Source: Pedobacter sp.
GTDB taxonomy: Bacteria; Bacteroidota; Bacteroidia; Sphingobacteriales; Sphingobacteriaceae
Assembly: GCA_030149995.1 (NCBI GenBank)
Contig: JASLGV010000210.1
Coordinates: forward strand, 1 to 5,472
DNA length: 5,472 nucleotides
Direction: 5' to 3'
Of this stretch, positions 1 to 5,472 are shown piece by piece (positions within the stretch are counted from its first letter, which is position 1; each line of letters opens with the position of its first letter). A program made the translations under genes and the position numbers. The notes under the pieces were generated by a model. That model was not told the DNA's origin, did no database searches, and saw only the letters and a program-made list of their open reading frames with translations.

Positions 1-701
1 TGGAAATTAAGCGTTCGTTGATTGGTGCTTACGAGGAGGATCGTGCCGAACCGAAATATGAATTGCTAAAAAAAATAGCAGAACACTTTGAGCTTACCAT
101 TGATGAGTTTATCAATGAAAAAATATCCGATAGCTGGAAACCAAAACCAAAAAGCCAGGGTTCCAATCTGCGCGTATTAAGTATTTCTGTTGATCAGAAC
201 GACCGGGAAAACATTGAACTGGTACCCGTTAAGGCAAGTGCAGGTTACCTGAATGGCTTTTCAGACCCGCAATACATCAGTGATCTGCCTAAATTTCAGT
301 TACCCATTCCTGCTTTGCGCCAGGGAACCTTCCGTGCCTTTGAAATTATGGGCGACAGCATGCTGCCGGTACAACCAGGAAGTGTAATTATTGGAGAGTA
401 TTTAGATAACTGGAACGAGGTTAAAACCGGCGAAACCTATGTGGTAATCAGTAAAAACGAAGGTGTGGTTTATAAAAGAGCCGGCAACCGTTTCCGTGAA
501 AATAAAGATCTGAAACTTGTTTCTGATAATAAGGTATACGATCCTTATACAATAGCCGCTGATGATATTCTGGAAATATGGAAAGCAAAAGCATATATTT
601 CTACTTCATTACCGGAACCAACACCAGAACCAACTATGGAAACGCTAACGCATATGATGTCGCAAATGCAGAAATCAATTTCTCAGCTTAATAAAAATTA
701 A
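1..701 (+). CDS. XRE/S24 family regulator (CI/LexA-like self-cleaving repressor), 5' end cut off
   Basis: This is a DNA-binding repressor of the LexA/CI type. The frame is open to the left edge (first whole codon GAA at 3), so the true start lies outside; a TTG at 18 is only an internal Leu. Numbering residues from that codon, 1-35 are the end of a Cro/CI helix-turn-helix (SLIGAYEEDRAEP, then LLKKIAEHFELTIDEF). Residues 66-190 form the S24 peptidase domain. The nucleophile Ser114 sits in MGDSMLP (codon 357-359), the general-base Lys153 in VVYKR (codon 474-476), and an Ala75-Gly76 pair in KASAGYLNGF (240-245) fits the LexA-type scissile bond. The spacing of the three sites is close to that of LexA. 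A tail (199-227) has a PEPTPEPT linker and a Met/Gln-rich possible helix. By family knowledge, damage- or ligand-triggered self-cleavage would relieve repression. The targets are unknown, and a prophage or SOS-like role cannot be told apart here. About 30 N-terminal residues are probably missing. Confidence 0.9.
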   Translation, partial: EIKRSLIGAYEEDRAEPKYELLKKIAEHFELTIDEFINEKISDSWKPKPKSQGSNLRVLSISVDQNDRENIELVPVKASAGYLNGFSDPQYISDLPKFQLPIPALRQGTFRAFEIMGDSMLPVQPGSVIIGEYLDNWNEVKTGETYVVISKNEGVVYKRAGNRFRENKDLKLVSDNKVYDPYTIAADDILEIWKAKAYISTSLPEPTPEPTMETLTHMMSQMQKSISQLNKN

Positions 702-768
702 CATATTTTAACGTTCTTTTTTTAAACCACCGAATCGTTTTTTAATCTATCAATAAAAAACATACACG

Positions 769-1194
769 ATGAAAAAGGTAATTTTAATGGCAGCCATCAC
801 CCTGTTTGGGTTTACAGCTGCATTTGCACAAGACAATGTAAAGAAAAACAACAAGGCTGACCACCAGAAATTGACTGCCGAGCAAAGAGCAGAAAAATCT
901 ACGTCAGAGCTCGACAAAAAGTTAAGTCTTACAGCCGATCAGAAACAGAAAATTTATGCCATAGAATTAGATCGGGCTAAAAAAGGTGAAGCGAAAAAAT
1001 CAGCCGTTCAGGCCGAACGTAAGGCCAGAAAAGCCGATATGGAGGCCGATAAAGCTAAAATTGAACAGGTCTTAACACCAGCGCAAAAAACAAAACTGGA
1101 AGCTTTACGTGCAGAAAAAAAGGCACACAAGAAAGATCATAAAAAAGGTGGTAGAAAAGACACTGGTACCACTACCCCAACGCAAGAACAGTAA
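769..1194 (+). CDS. Exported Lys-rich LTxxQ-motif protein (Spy/CpxP-like)
   Basis: This is a small secreted, probably periplasmic, protein of 141 residues. Residues 1-20 are a clear Sec signal peptide: MKK, a hydrophobic core, then AFA before Gln21, a good signal peptidase I site. The mature part is highly charged, predicted helical, and about one fifth Lys (28 of 141 residues). Three LTxxQ motifs stand out: LTAEQ at 35-39, LTADQKQKI at 54-62 and LTPAQKTKLEAL at 102-113. The last two are spaced like the paired motifs of the Spy/CpxP fold, whose members are periplasmic chaperones or envelope-stress sensors. The C-terminus is a basic His/Lys stretch followed by a Thr/Pro/Gln tail. The start ATG is fixed by the signal peptide; the leader is A-rich with no Shine-Dalgarno. 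The 67-base gap from the upstream regulator contains no TAnnTTTG box that I can find, so the two may be co-transcribed. The Spy-like role is inferred from motifs only; many Bacteroidetes homologues are unstudied. Confidence 0.85.
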   Translation: MKKVILMAAITLFGFTAAFAQDNVKKNNKADHQKLTAEQRAEKSTSELDKKLSLTADQKQKIYAIELDRAKKGEAKKSAVQAERKARKADMEADKAKIEQVLTPAQKTKLEALRAEKKAHKKDHKKGGRKDTGTTTPTQEQ

Positions 1195-1248
1195 ATTGGA
1201 TCTTGCTTAAAACAAAAAGTAGTTAATTAATTCATATTGAAACAAAAT

Positions 1249-1275
1249 GAAAGCGTTCCTTTACGGAACGCTTTC
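1249..1275. terminator. Bidirectional hairpin terminator between convergent genes
   Basis: A perfect 11-bp inverted repeat (GAAAGCGTTCC / GGAACGCTTTC) surrounds a 5-base loop at 1260-1264. It lies 54 bases after the stop of the LTxxQ gene and downstream of the convergent membrane oxygenase gene. On the + strand the tract after the stem is only partly T-rich (TGCATTTATAGAGTTT). On the - strand the stem is followed by ATTTTGTTTC. The stem is strong enough to serve both directions. Confidence 0.75.
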
Positions 1276-1314
1276 TGCATTTATAGAGTTTAGATTATGA
1301 GCAATAATTAAAGT

Positions 1315-1337
1315 GGCCCGAACGTATTTATTCGGCC
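1315..1337 (-). terminator. Possible terminator overlapping the stop codon of the membrane oxygenase gene
   Basis: On the - strand, GGCCGAA (1337-1331) can pair with TTCGGGCC (1322-1315) with one bulged base and an 8-base loop. The loop contains the TAA stop codon (1330-1328), and the left arm encodes the last two residues, Ala-Glu. The following bases, ACTTTAATTATT, are moderately T-rich. It would be a first terminator for this gene, ahead of the stronger shared hairpin at 1249-1275. Confidence 0.4.
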
Positions 1338-2545
1338 TGTTCGAGTTTAAGCACGTATTTTTGATATAAACGCTGAACAGAAAAGGTCCGTTCCAGTAAA
1401 ATAAGTATGGCTACCGGAATAATCAGGAAAGCAAAAATGTTGCAGATATAAAACACATAAGCAAAAACCAGGATCAAACGAAAGCATTCCAGGTAATAAA
1501 TCCAGCGTCTTTGTTCCAATAAGGCGCCAACATTAATAAGCGTAATTAATATAAAGATCAGCGCCGATACCTTATGAATTGTTGCAAGGCCATCAAAAAA
1601 GAGCGTAAGAAGAACCAATAGCGTTACCACCAGGATCAACTGAAAATTGAGGTAAGCTTTGAATTTGATTTTTTGCTCTTTTTTCTCTTTGTTTTGCAGG
1701 TATCGTTTCTCAAGAACAGGTCTGATGTTCTGATCCATTAAGGCAGGCGAACCAAATACAGCAATCCATTTTTCTCTAAATGTTTGTCCACGACGGCAGG
1801 CTTCAATAATTTCGAGATAATAATGAAAGTGCTGCCACAAAAAGCTGTAGCTTTTTATGGGGTGCGTTAATCCATACACGGGAGGTTCTTCCTCTGTTTG
1901 AAATGTACCGAAAATTTTATCCCAGAACACAAAAACATCCCCGTAATTTTTATCAAGGTATTTTTCGTTAGCTGCGTGGTGTACACCATGCAACGAAGGT
2001 GTAATAAAAACATATTCAAGAATGCCCAGTTTACCAATAACCTGTGTATGTGTAAAAAAGGAATAAGCACCATGAATAAGCAAAATGCTCACAATCATGG
2101 TTGGGTTAAACCCGATTAATGGCAGTATACACCAGAATACATTTCTAAAAACGGCCTGAAAAGTTGTAATACGGGCAGCTGCTGTAAAATTAAACTCTTC
2201 ACTCTGATGATGCACAATATGGGCTGCCCACAAAAAATTTATTTCATGCCCAAGCCGGTGGTACCAATACCAGACTAAATCTGTAGCCAGTAATAGTAAA
2301 ATCCAGATGTACCATTTGTTTGGAATGTTGAACAAGGCATAATGATCGTATACGAAACAATAAATTTTATAAAAGCTCGCAGCAATAAATAAATTTAAAA
2401 GCCGCTCAGCTATGCCTACGCTAAAGTTGGCAACAGAGCTTTCGTATTTAAAGAGTTCTGCCTTTTTTTTATGCCGCGCAAGCTTATATTCCATAAAAAC
2501 AAACAGGAAGAACGCAGGGATGGCAAAGGCAAGGTAATTGATCAT
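1328..2545 (-). CDS. Fatty acid hydroxylase/sterol desaturase superfamily membrane protein, alkylglycerol monooxygenase-like
   Basis: This is a 405-residue integral membrane oxygenase with a His-coordinated di-iron site. Hydrophobic segments lie at about 2-19, 46-66, 78-95, 133-165, 303-318, 326-343 and 355-385. The three His clusters of the superfamily are present: HRLGHE (His96, His100), HIVHH (His109, 112, 113) and HGVHH (His186, 189, 190), with an extra His166 in FFTHTQVIG. Glu101 directly after the first cluster, SEEFN after the second, and the run DKNYGDV...WDKIFGTF...VYGLTHPI (198-230) resemble animal alkylglycerol monooxygenase (AGMO) more than C-4 sterol or beta-carotene enzymes. AGMO cleaves the ether bond of alkylglycerols using tetrahydrobiopterin. 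The hydrophobic C-terminal extension after about residue 300 also fits the longer AGMO-like members. The superfamily is certain, the AGMO-like subgroup likely, and the substrate unknown. Sterols are an unlikely substrate in this phylum. The gene stands alone on the - strand, divergent from ppgK. Its ATG at 2545-2543 has no Shine-Dalgarno, only an A-rich leader. Confidence 0.93.
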   Translation of the reverse strand: MINYLAFAIPAFFLFVFMEYKLARHKKKAELFKYESSVANFSVGIAERLLNLFIAASFYKIYCFVYDHYALFNIPNKWYIWILLLLATDLVWYWYHRLGHEINFLWAAHIVHHQSEEFNFTAAARITTFQAVFRNVFWCILPLIGFNPTMIVSILLIHGAYSFFTHTQVIGKLGILEYVFITPSLHGVHHAANEKYLDKNYGDVFVFWDKIFGTFQTEEEPPVYGLTHPIKSYSFLWQHFHYYLEIIEACRRGQTFREKWIAVFGSPALMDQNIRPVLEKRYLQNKEKKEQKIKFKAYLNFQLILVVTLLVLLTLFFDGLATIHKVSALIFILITLINVGALLEQRRWIYYLECFRLILVFAYVFYICNIFAFLIIPVAILILLERTFSVQRLYQKYVLKLEQAE

Positions 2546-2583
2546 AGAATTCTTTTTACTTTATATAAAAACAGATGACGCAG

Positions 2584-2591
2584 CAAACATA
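2584..2591 (-). promoter_or_regulatory. Candidate -7 box for the membrane oxygenase gene
   Basis: Read on the - strand, this is TATGTTTG, an exact match to the Bacteroidetes sigma-ABfr -7 consensus TAnnTTTG. Transcription would start near 2578, giving a leader of about 33 bases before the ATG at 2545. No clear TTTG -33 element is seen at the expected 19-21 base spacing; that region reads TTTTT or TATC. Confidence 0.45.
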
Positions 2592-2656
2592 TAAAATAAT
2601 CTACTAAAAAGATAGATTTTGTATTGTGATTTTATTTCAATCAATTCCTAAATTTT

Positions 2657-2689
2657 TTTGTTAAGATTAAATTGTAGAAATTAGTTTTA
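2657..2689 (+). promoter_or_regulatory. Candidate promoter for ppgK
   Basis: A TTTG (2657-2660) and a TAGTTTTA (2682-2689, 7 of 8 positions of TAnnTTTG) are separated by 21 bases, within the usual Bacteroidetes -33/-7 spacing. The predicted start is about 10 bases before the ATG at 2705, so the leader would be very short. The region is very AT-rich, so a chance match is possible. Confidence 0.4.
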
Positions 2690-2704
2690 TAAAACACTTA
2701 AACA

Positions 2705-3466
2705 ATGACCATCACAAAAAAAGCTCAAAACAACAACATACTTTCTATAGATATTGGTGGCACCAGCATTAAAACGGTGCTTTTAGACGAAGAAGGCAAC
2801 ATGCTTTCTGAATACCTGAAAAGTAAAACACCCGAAAATGCCACGCCAAAGGATGTTTTAGACACCATAGAAGAATTAATTAAACCCATTCCGGATACTT
2901 ATGACCGGATTTCCATTGGTTTTCCGGGGTATGTTAAATGCGGGATTGTAAAAACTGCTCCGAATCTGGCTAAGAATAAATGGGATAATGTAGATCTTGC
3001 ACAGCAGGTAGCCAATCGCTTTAATAAACCTGTAAGGCTCATCAATGATGCCGATCAGCAAGGACTGGGCGTTGTTTCCGGGAAGGGATTTGAAATTGTG
3101 GTTACCGTTGGAACAGGTTTCGGTACAGCGCTTGTATACGATGGAGAGCTTCTGCCCCATCTGGAACTTTCGCACCTGCCCCTTACAAGAGAAAAAGATT
3201 ACGACGACTACATCGGCAATAAGGCTTTTGAAAAAATCGGACAGGATAAATGGAACAAGCGCCTTAAAAGAGTTATAAATATCTATAAGACAGTCTTTAA
3301 CTACGATACCTTATATATCGGTGGTGGCAACTCCAAACAGATAAACTTTGATCTTGATGATAATATCAAAGTTGTAACCAACCGGGATGGAATTAAAGGA
3401 GGTGCAAAACTTTGGGCAGGCAGCGATAAATATCATATTTTTACGGTAAATCCGCAGAAAAAGTAA
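2705..3466 (+). CDS. ppgK: ROK-family glucokinase, polyphosphate glucokinase type
   Basis: This is a cytoplasmic sugar kinase that would phosphorylate glucose to glucose 6-phosphate. Its 253 residues match the short, single-domain PPGK branch of the ROK family rather than the roughly 300-residue ROK glucokinases. The phosphate-binding loop is SIDIGGTSIK (14-23, Asp16). The PPGK-like run GFPGYVKCGIVKTAPNL (72-88) follows. The catalytic Asp115 is in INDADQQGLG (113-122), the second phosphate loop is TVGTGFGTAL (134-143), and a glycine-rich YIGGGNS is at 204-210. As is typical of PPGK, the CxCGxxGC zinc site of other ROK proteins is absent. The sugar-binding ExGH motif reads ELSH (154-157), with Ser in place of Gly. 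The preferred phosphoryl donor (polyphosphate, ATP or both) cannot be decided from sequence. The start is fixed because this is the only Met before the phosphate loop. The gene precedes gnd by 96 bases on the same strand and would supply the substrate for the pathway encoded there. Confidence 0.85.
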   Translation: MTITKKAQNNNILSIDIGGTSIKTVLLDEEGNMLSEYLKSKTPENATPKDVLDTIEELIKPIPDTYDRISIGFPGYVKCGIVKTAPNLAKNKWDNVDLAQQVANRFNKPVRLINDADQQGLGVVSGKGFEIVVTVGTGFGTALVYDGELLPHLELSHLPLTREKDYDDYIGNKAFEKIGQDKWNKRLKRVINIYKTVFNYDTLYIGGGNSKQINFDLDDNIKVVTNRDGIKGGAKLWAGSDKYHIFTVNPQKK

Positions 3467-3533
3467 GAATTTGCAGGGGCATTTTTATTACAAACATTTA
3501 ACAACATTATCTCAATTATTAATTTCTAAACCC

Positions 3534-3541
3534 TAATTTTG
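3534..3541 (+). promoter_or_regulatory. Candidate -7 box for gnd-zwf
   Basis: TAATTTTG matches the Bacteroidetes -7 consensus TAnnTTTG exactly and lies 21 bases before the gnd ATG, giving a leader of about 16 bases. No TTTG is found at the -33 distance. No terminator hairpin is visible between ppgK and this box, so read-through from ppgK plus a local promoter is the likely arrangement. Confidence 0.5.
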
Positions 3542-3562
3542 GGCATCTATAAAAATTAAAAA

Positions 3563-4978
3563 ATGACAAATAGCGAATCTAAACAATACAAGTTAGGCAT
3601 GATTGGTTTGGGCACAATGGGCCGTAATCTTTTGCTTAATATGGCCGATAAAGGCTTTTCTGTTGCAGGATACGATAAAGATCACAAAATGATCGAAAAA
3701 CTGGAAGCAGAAGGAAAACAGCATGGACTAAAAGGATTTGATGATATTAAGACCTTTATTGATCAGCTGCAATCGCCCAAGACACTTGTATTGCTGGTAC
3801 CTGCCGGTCCGATTGTAGACAGTGTTATTGACGAATTAAAGCCGCTTTTAAGCAAGGGCGACATTATTATAGATAGCGGAAACTCACATTTTACCGATAC
3901 AAACCGCCGGGTAGATGAACTTGAAAAAGTAGGTTTACACTTCTTTGGAATGGGGATTTCTGGTGGTGAAGAAGGTGCACGTTTCGGTCCGAGCATGATG
4001 CCGGGTGGCGATAAAGAAGCTTATAATGTAGTAAAGGATGTTTTCAGTGCCATTGCTGCTAAAGTGAACGACGATCCATGTGTTACCTATATTGGTCCTG
4101 GTGCTTCCGGTCACTTTGTAAAAATGGTCCATAACGGAATTGAATATGCCATTATGGAACTTATTGCCGAAGTGTATGGAATCTTAAAAAATGGATTGGG
4201 TTATTCCAATACACAAATTTCTGAAGTATTTAAAAAATGGAATTCGGGTAGACTACAGTCTTTTCTGCTCGAAATTACCGCCGAAATCTTTGTATTTAAA
4301 GATGCCGAAACTGGTAACGACCTGCTGGATCAGATTAAAGATGAAGCACGTGCCAAAGGAACCGGTAAGTGGACCTCAGAAGTTTCGATGGAATTGCAGT
4401 TGCCAACACCGATTATTAACGAAGCGGTTTCTAACCGTGATTTATCAAAATTCAAAGCACTGCGCGTTTCACTTGGAGAAGCCTTTAAAAAAGGTGATAC
4501 CAAAATCGACATCAGCATTGATGAGCTGGAAGATGCTTTCTATTTTGCCATGATAACAGCTTATGCACAAGGGATGCATTTGTTGGTACAGGCGTCGAAA
4601 GAATATCAATACGACCTGAAACTGGATGAAATTGCGAAAATCTGGAGAGGTGGTTGTATCATCAGAGCCAGGTTCCTTGAAAATATTTACCAGGCTTACC
4701 ATAAAAACAATGCACTGGAACATTTATTTGGAGATGCAGGCATTCAGGAAATTATAAAAGCTGCTTTACCGGGCACACGTAAAACCATTATTTCGAGTAT
4801 GCAGGTAGGCTTGGGCATATCAGCCTTTAGTTCGGCCTTAAGCTATTTCGACACGCTTACAAGTGGCAGAATGCCTTCAAACTTAATTCAGGCACAAAGA
4901 GATTTCTTTGGTGCGCATACGTTTGAGCGTATTGACCAGTCGGGCGTATTTCATGCAGACTGGAATAAACTATCCTAA
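3563..4978 (+). CDS. gnd: 6-phosphogluconate dehydrogenase, decarboxylating
   Basis: This enzyme oxidatively decarboxylates 6-phosphogluconate to ribulose 5-phosphate and CO2 in the cytoplasm, the last step of the oxidative pentose phosphate pathway. At 471 residues it is the full-length, E. coli-like form (468). The N-terminal Rossmann domain has GLGTMGRN (15-22). The substrate-site signature GISGGEEGARFGPSMMPGG spans 131-149. The catalytic Lys187 and Glu194 lie in HFVKMVHNGIE (184-194), with His190 and Asn191. GTGKWTSEVS (266-275) and Arg292 follow. The C-terminal tail LIQAQRDFFGAHTFERID (441-458) supplies Arg446 and His452, which reach into the partner subunit's active site in known dimers. 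Residues after the second beta strand read YDKDHK (37-42), where NADP enzymes such as E. coli have FNRSRE. The acidic Asp38 and Asp40 replace the Asn and Ser that flank the Arg contacting the NADP 2'-phosphate, and Lys39 replaces that Arg. NAD use or dual specificity is therefore possible. The leader is A-rich with no Shine-Dalgarno. zwf follows after 22 bases. Confidence 0.97.
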   Translation: MTNSESKQYKLGMIGLGTMGRNLLLNMADKGFSVAGYDKDHKMIEKLEAEGKQHGLKGFDDIKTFIDQLQSPKTLVLLVPAGPIVDSVIDELKPLLSKGDIIIDSGNSHFTDTNRRVDELEKVGLHFFGMGISGGEEGARFGPSMMPGGDKEAYNVVKDVFSAIAAKVNDDPCVTYIGPGASGHFVKMVHNGIEYAIMELIAEVYGILKNGLGYSNTQISEVFKKWNSGRLQSFLLEITAEIFVFKDAETGNDLLDQIKDEARAKGTGKWTSEVSMELQLPTPIINEAVSNRDLSKFKALRVSLGEAFKKGDTKIDISIDELEDAFYFAMITAYAQGMHLLVQASKEYQYDLKLDEIAKIWRGGCIIRARFLENIYQAYHKNNALEHLFGDAGIQEIIKAALPGTRKTIISSMQVGLGISAFSSALSYFDTLTSGRMPSNLIQAQRDFFGAHTFERIDQSGVFHADWNKLS

Positions 4979-5000
4979 AACAACTCATTTCATAGATAAA

Positions 5001-5472
5001 ATGAAACAAAATACCGCATTAAACCCCACCATATTTGTCATATTTGGTGGTACCGGCGATTTAAATAAAAGAAAACTGGCCCCAGCCTTATATAACTTGT
5101 TTATAGAAGGTTATATGCCTGATAAGTTTGCCATTATCGGAACCGGCCGGACAGAATTTACAGATGAAAGCTATACCCAGGTACTGGAAGATGCTGTAAA
5201 TGAATTCTCCCGTACCGGAAAAGTGCAAAAAGAAAAGTGGGATACGTTTAAAAATACCATTCATTACTGCCCTACTGATTTTAATACGCCTAAAACTTTC
5301 CAGAATCTGAAAGCTTCGATTGAAACCTATCAGAAAGAATACGGGCCGGAAACACAGGTTATTTTCTACCTGGCAGTAGCGCCTAATTTCTTCCCGGTAA
5401 TTGCCGAATGCCTTCAAAAGTATAAGCTTACTCAGGATGAAGACAACAGCCGTATTGTAATTGAAAAACCTT
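5001..5472 (+). CDS. zwf: Glucose-6-phosphate 1-dehydrogenase, 3' end cut off
   Basis: This is the first enzyme of the oxidative pentose phosphate pathway. It oxidises glucose 6-phosphate to 6-phosphogluconolactone with reduction of NAD(P). The ATG at 5001 is followed by 157 codons open to the right edge, about one third of the usual 490-510 residues. The cofactor fold begins with IFVIFGGTGDLNKRKLAPAL (11-30), matching the family GASGDLxxRKLxPAL signature. IIGTGR (45-50) follows the second strand, and Arg50 is at the position that contacts the NADP 2'-phosphate in related enzymes. FYLAVAPNFF (122-131) and RIVIEKP (151-157) come next; Lys156 belongs to the conserved EKPFG substrate motif, cut by the edge. 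The start is the first ATG after the gnd stop, 22 bases away, with no promoter box or terminator between, so it is almost certainly co-transcribed with gnd. A pgl gene would be expected after it. Confidence 0.95.
   Translation, partial: MKQNTALNPTIFVIFGGTGDLNKRKLAPALYNLFIEGYMPDKFAIIGTGRTEFTDESYTQVLEDAVNEFSRTGKVQKEKWDTFKNTIHYCPTDFNTPKTFQNLKASIETYQKEYGPETQVIFYLAVAPNFFPVIAECLQKYKLTQDEDNSRIVIEKP

Noticed and set aside
18..20. TTG as start codon of the first gene
   Set aside because: The frame stays open to the left edge and the preceding codons (EIKRS) continue the helix-turn-helix, so the real start is upstream of the window.
694..723. AAAAT/ATTTT inverted repeat followed by a T run after the regulator stop codon
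   Set aside because: The stem is 5 bp of pure A-T pairs and is separated from the T run, too weak for an intrinsic terminator.
1867..2119. Open frames on both strands inside the membrane oxygenase gene (1867-2073 - strand, 1898-2119 + strand)
   Set aside because: They lie over the conserved His-motif region of a well-supported gene, and their translations show no domain or sensible composition.
2876..3278. Open frames of 99 residues (- strand) and 77 residues (+ strand) inside ppgK
   Set aside because: They are out-of-frame overlaps with the conserved catalytic part of ppgK and have no recognisable features.
3763..4723. Several 62-120 residue frames overlapping gnd on both strands
   Set aside because: gnd is intact and conserved throughout; these are shadow frames.
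4988..5006. TTTCAT/ATGAAA inverted repeat enclosing the zwf start codon
   Set aside because: A 6-bp AT-rich stem with a 7-base loop is weak and easily due to chance; I would not call it a regulatory structure.
5088..5417. A 109-residue antisense frame opposite zwf
   Set aside because: The + strand encodes clear G6PDH motifs here (IIGTGR, FYLAVAP); the antisense product has no recognisable domain.

Overview
This window looks like Bacteroidetes chromosome, most probably Sphingobacteriaceae (Pedobacter or Mucilaginibacter type). The pointers are low to moderate GC, A-rich leaders with no Shine-Dalgarno sequence before every visible start codon, promoter -7 boxes of the Bacteroidetes form TAnnTTTG, and gene families typical of the phylum. 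The genus is inferred from the sequence and was not tested by a search.

Left part (1-1275, + strand). The window opens inside a CI/LexA-like regulator, an XRE helix-turn-helix joined to an S24 autopeptidase, whose first residues lie off the left edge. Next is a small exported Lys-rich protein with LTxxQ motifs (Spy/CpxP-like, cell envelope). A strong symmetrical hairpin at 1249-1275 closes this part.

Middle (1315-2545, - strand). A convergent gene encodes a 405-residue membrane di-iron enzyme. It is annotated generically as a sterol desaturase, but its motifs resemble alkylglycerol monooxygenase (AGMO). A second hairpin lies across its own stop codon. A divergent intergenic region (2546-2704) carries candidate promoters for both directions.

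Right part (2705-5472, + strand). Three genes form a glucose-oxidation cluster: a ROK-family polyphosphate-type glucokinase (ppgK), 6-phosphogluconate dehydrogenase (gnd) and glucose-6-phosphate dehydrogenase (zwf, cut by the right edge). Together they would take glucose to glucose 6-phosphate and through the oxidative pentose phosphate pathway to ribulose 5-phosphate. The lactonase gene pgl would be expected just downstream of zwf but is outside the window. gnd has a good -7 box of its own, and zwf follows it after 22 bases, so gnd-zwf is probably co-transcribed.

I see no RNA gene, CRISPR array, insertion sequence or attachment site. No stretch longer than 300 bases lacks a gene. The window looks like ordinary chromosomal housekeeping content, and I do not find a convincing undescribed system. 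The points most worth checking are the acidic residue pattern at the cofactor site of 6-phosphogluconate dehydrogenase, the AGMO-like nature of the 'sterol desaturase', and the intact self-cleavage residues in the S24 regulator.
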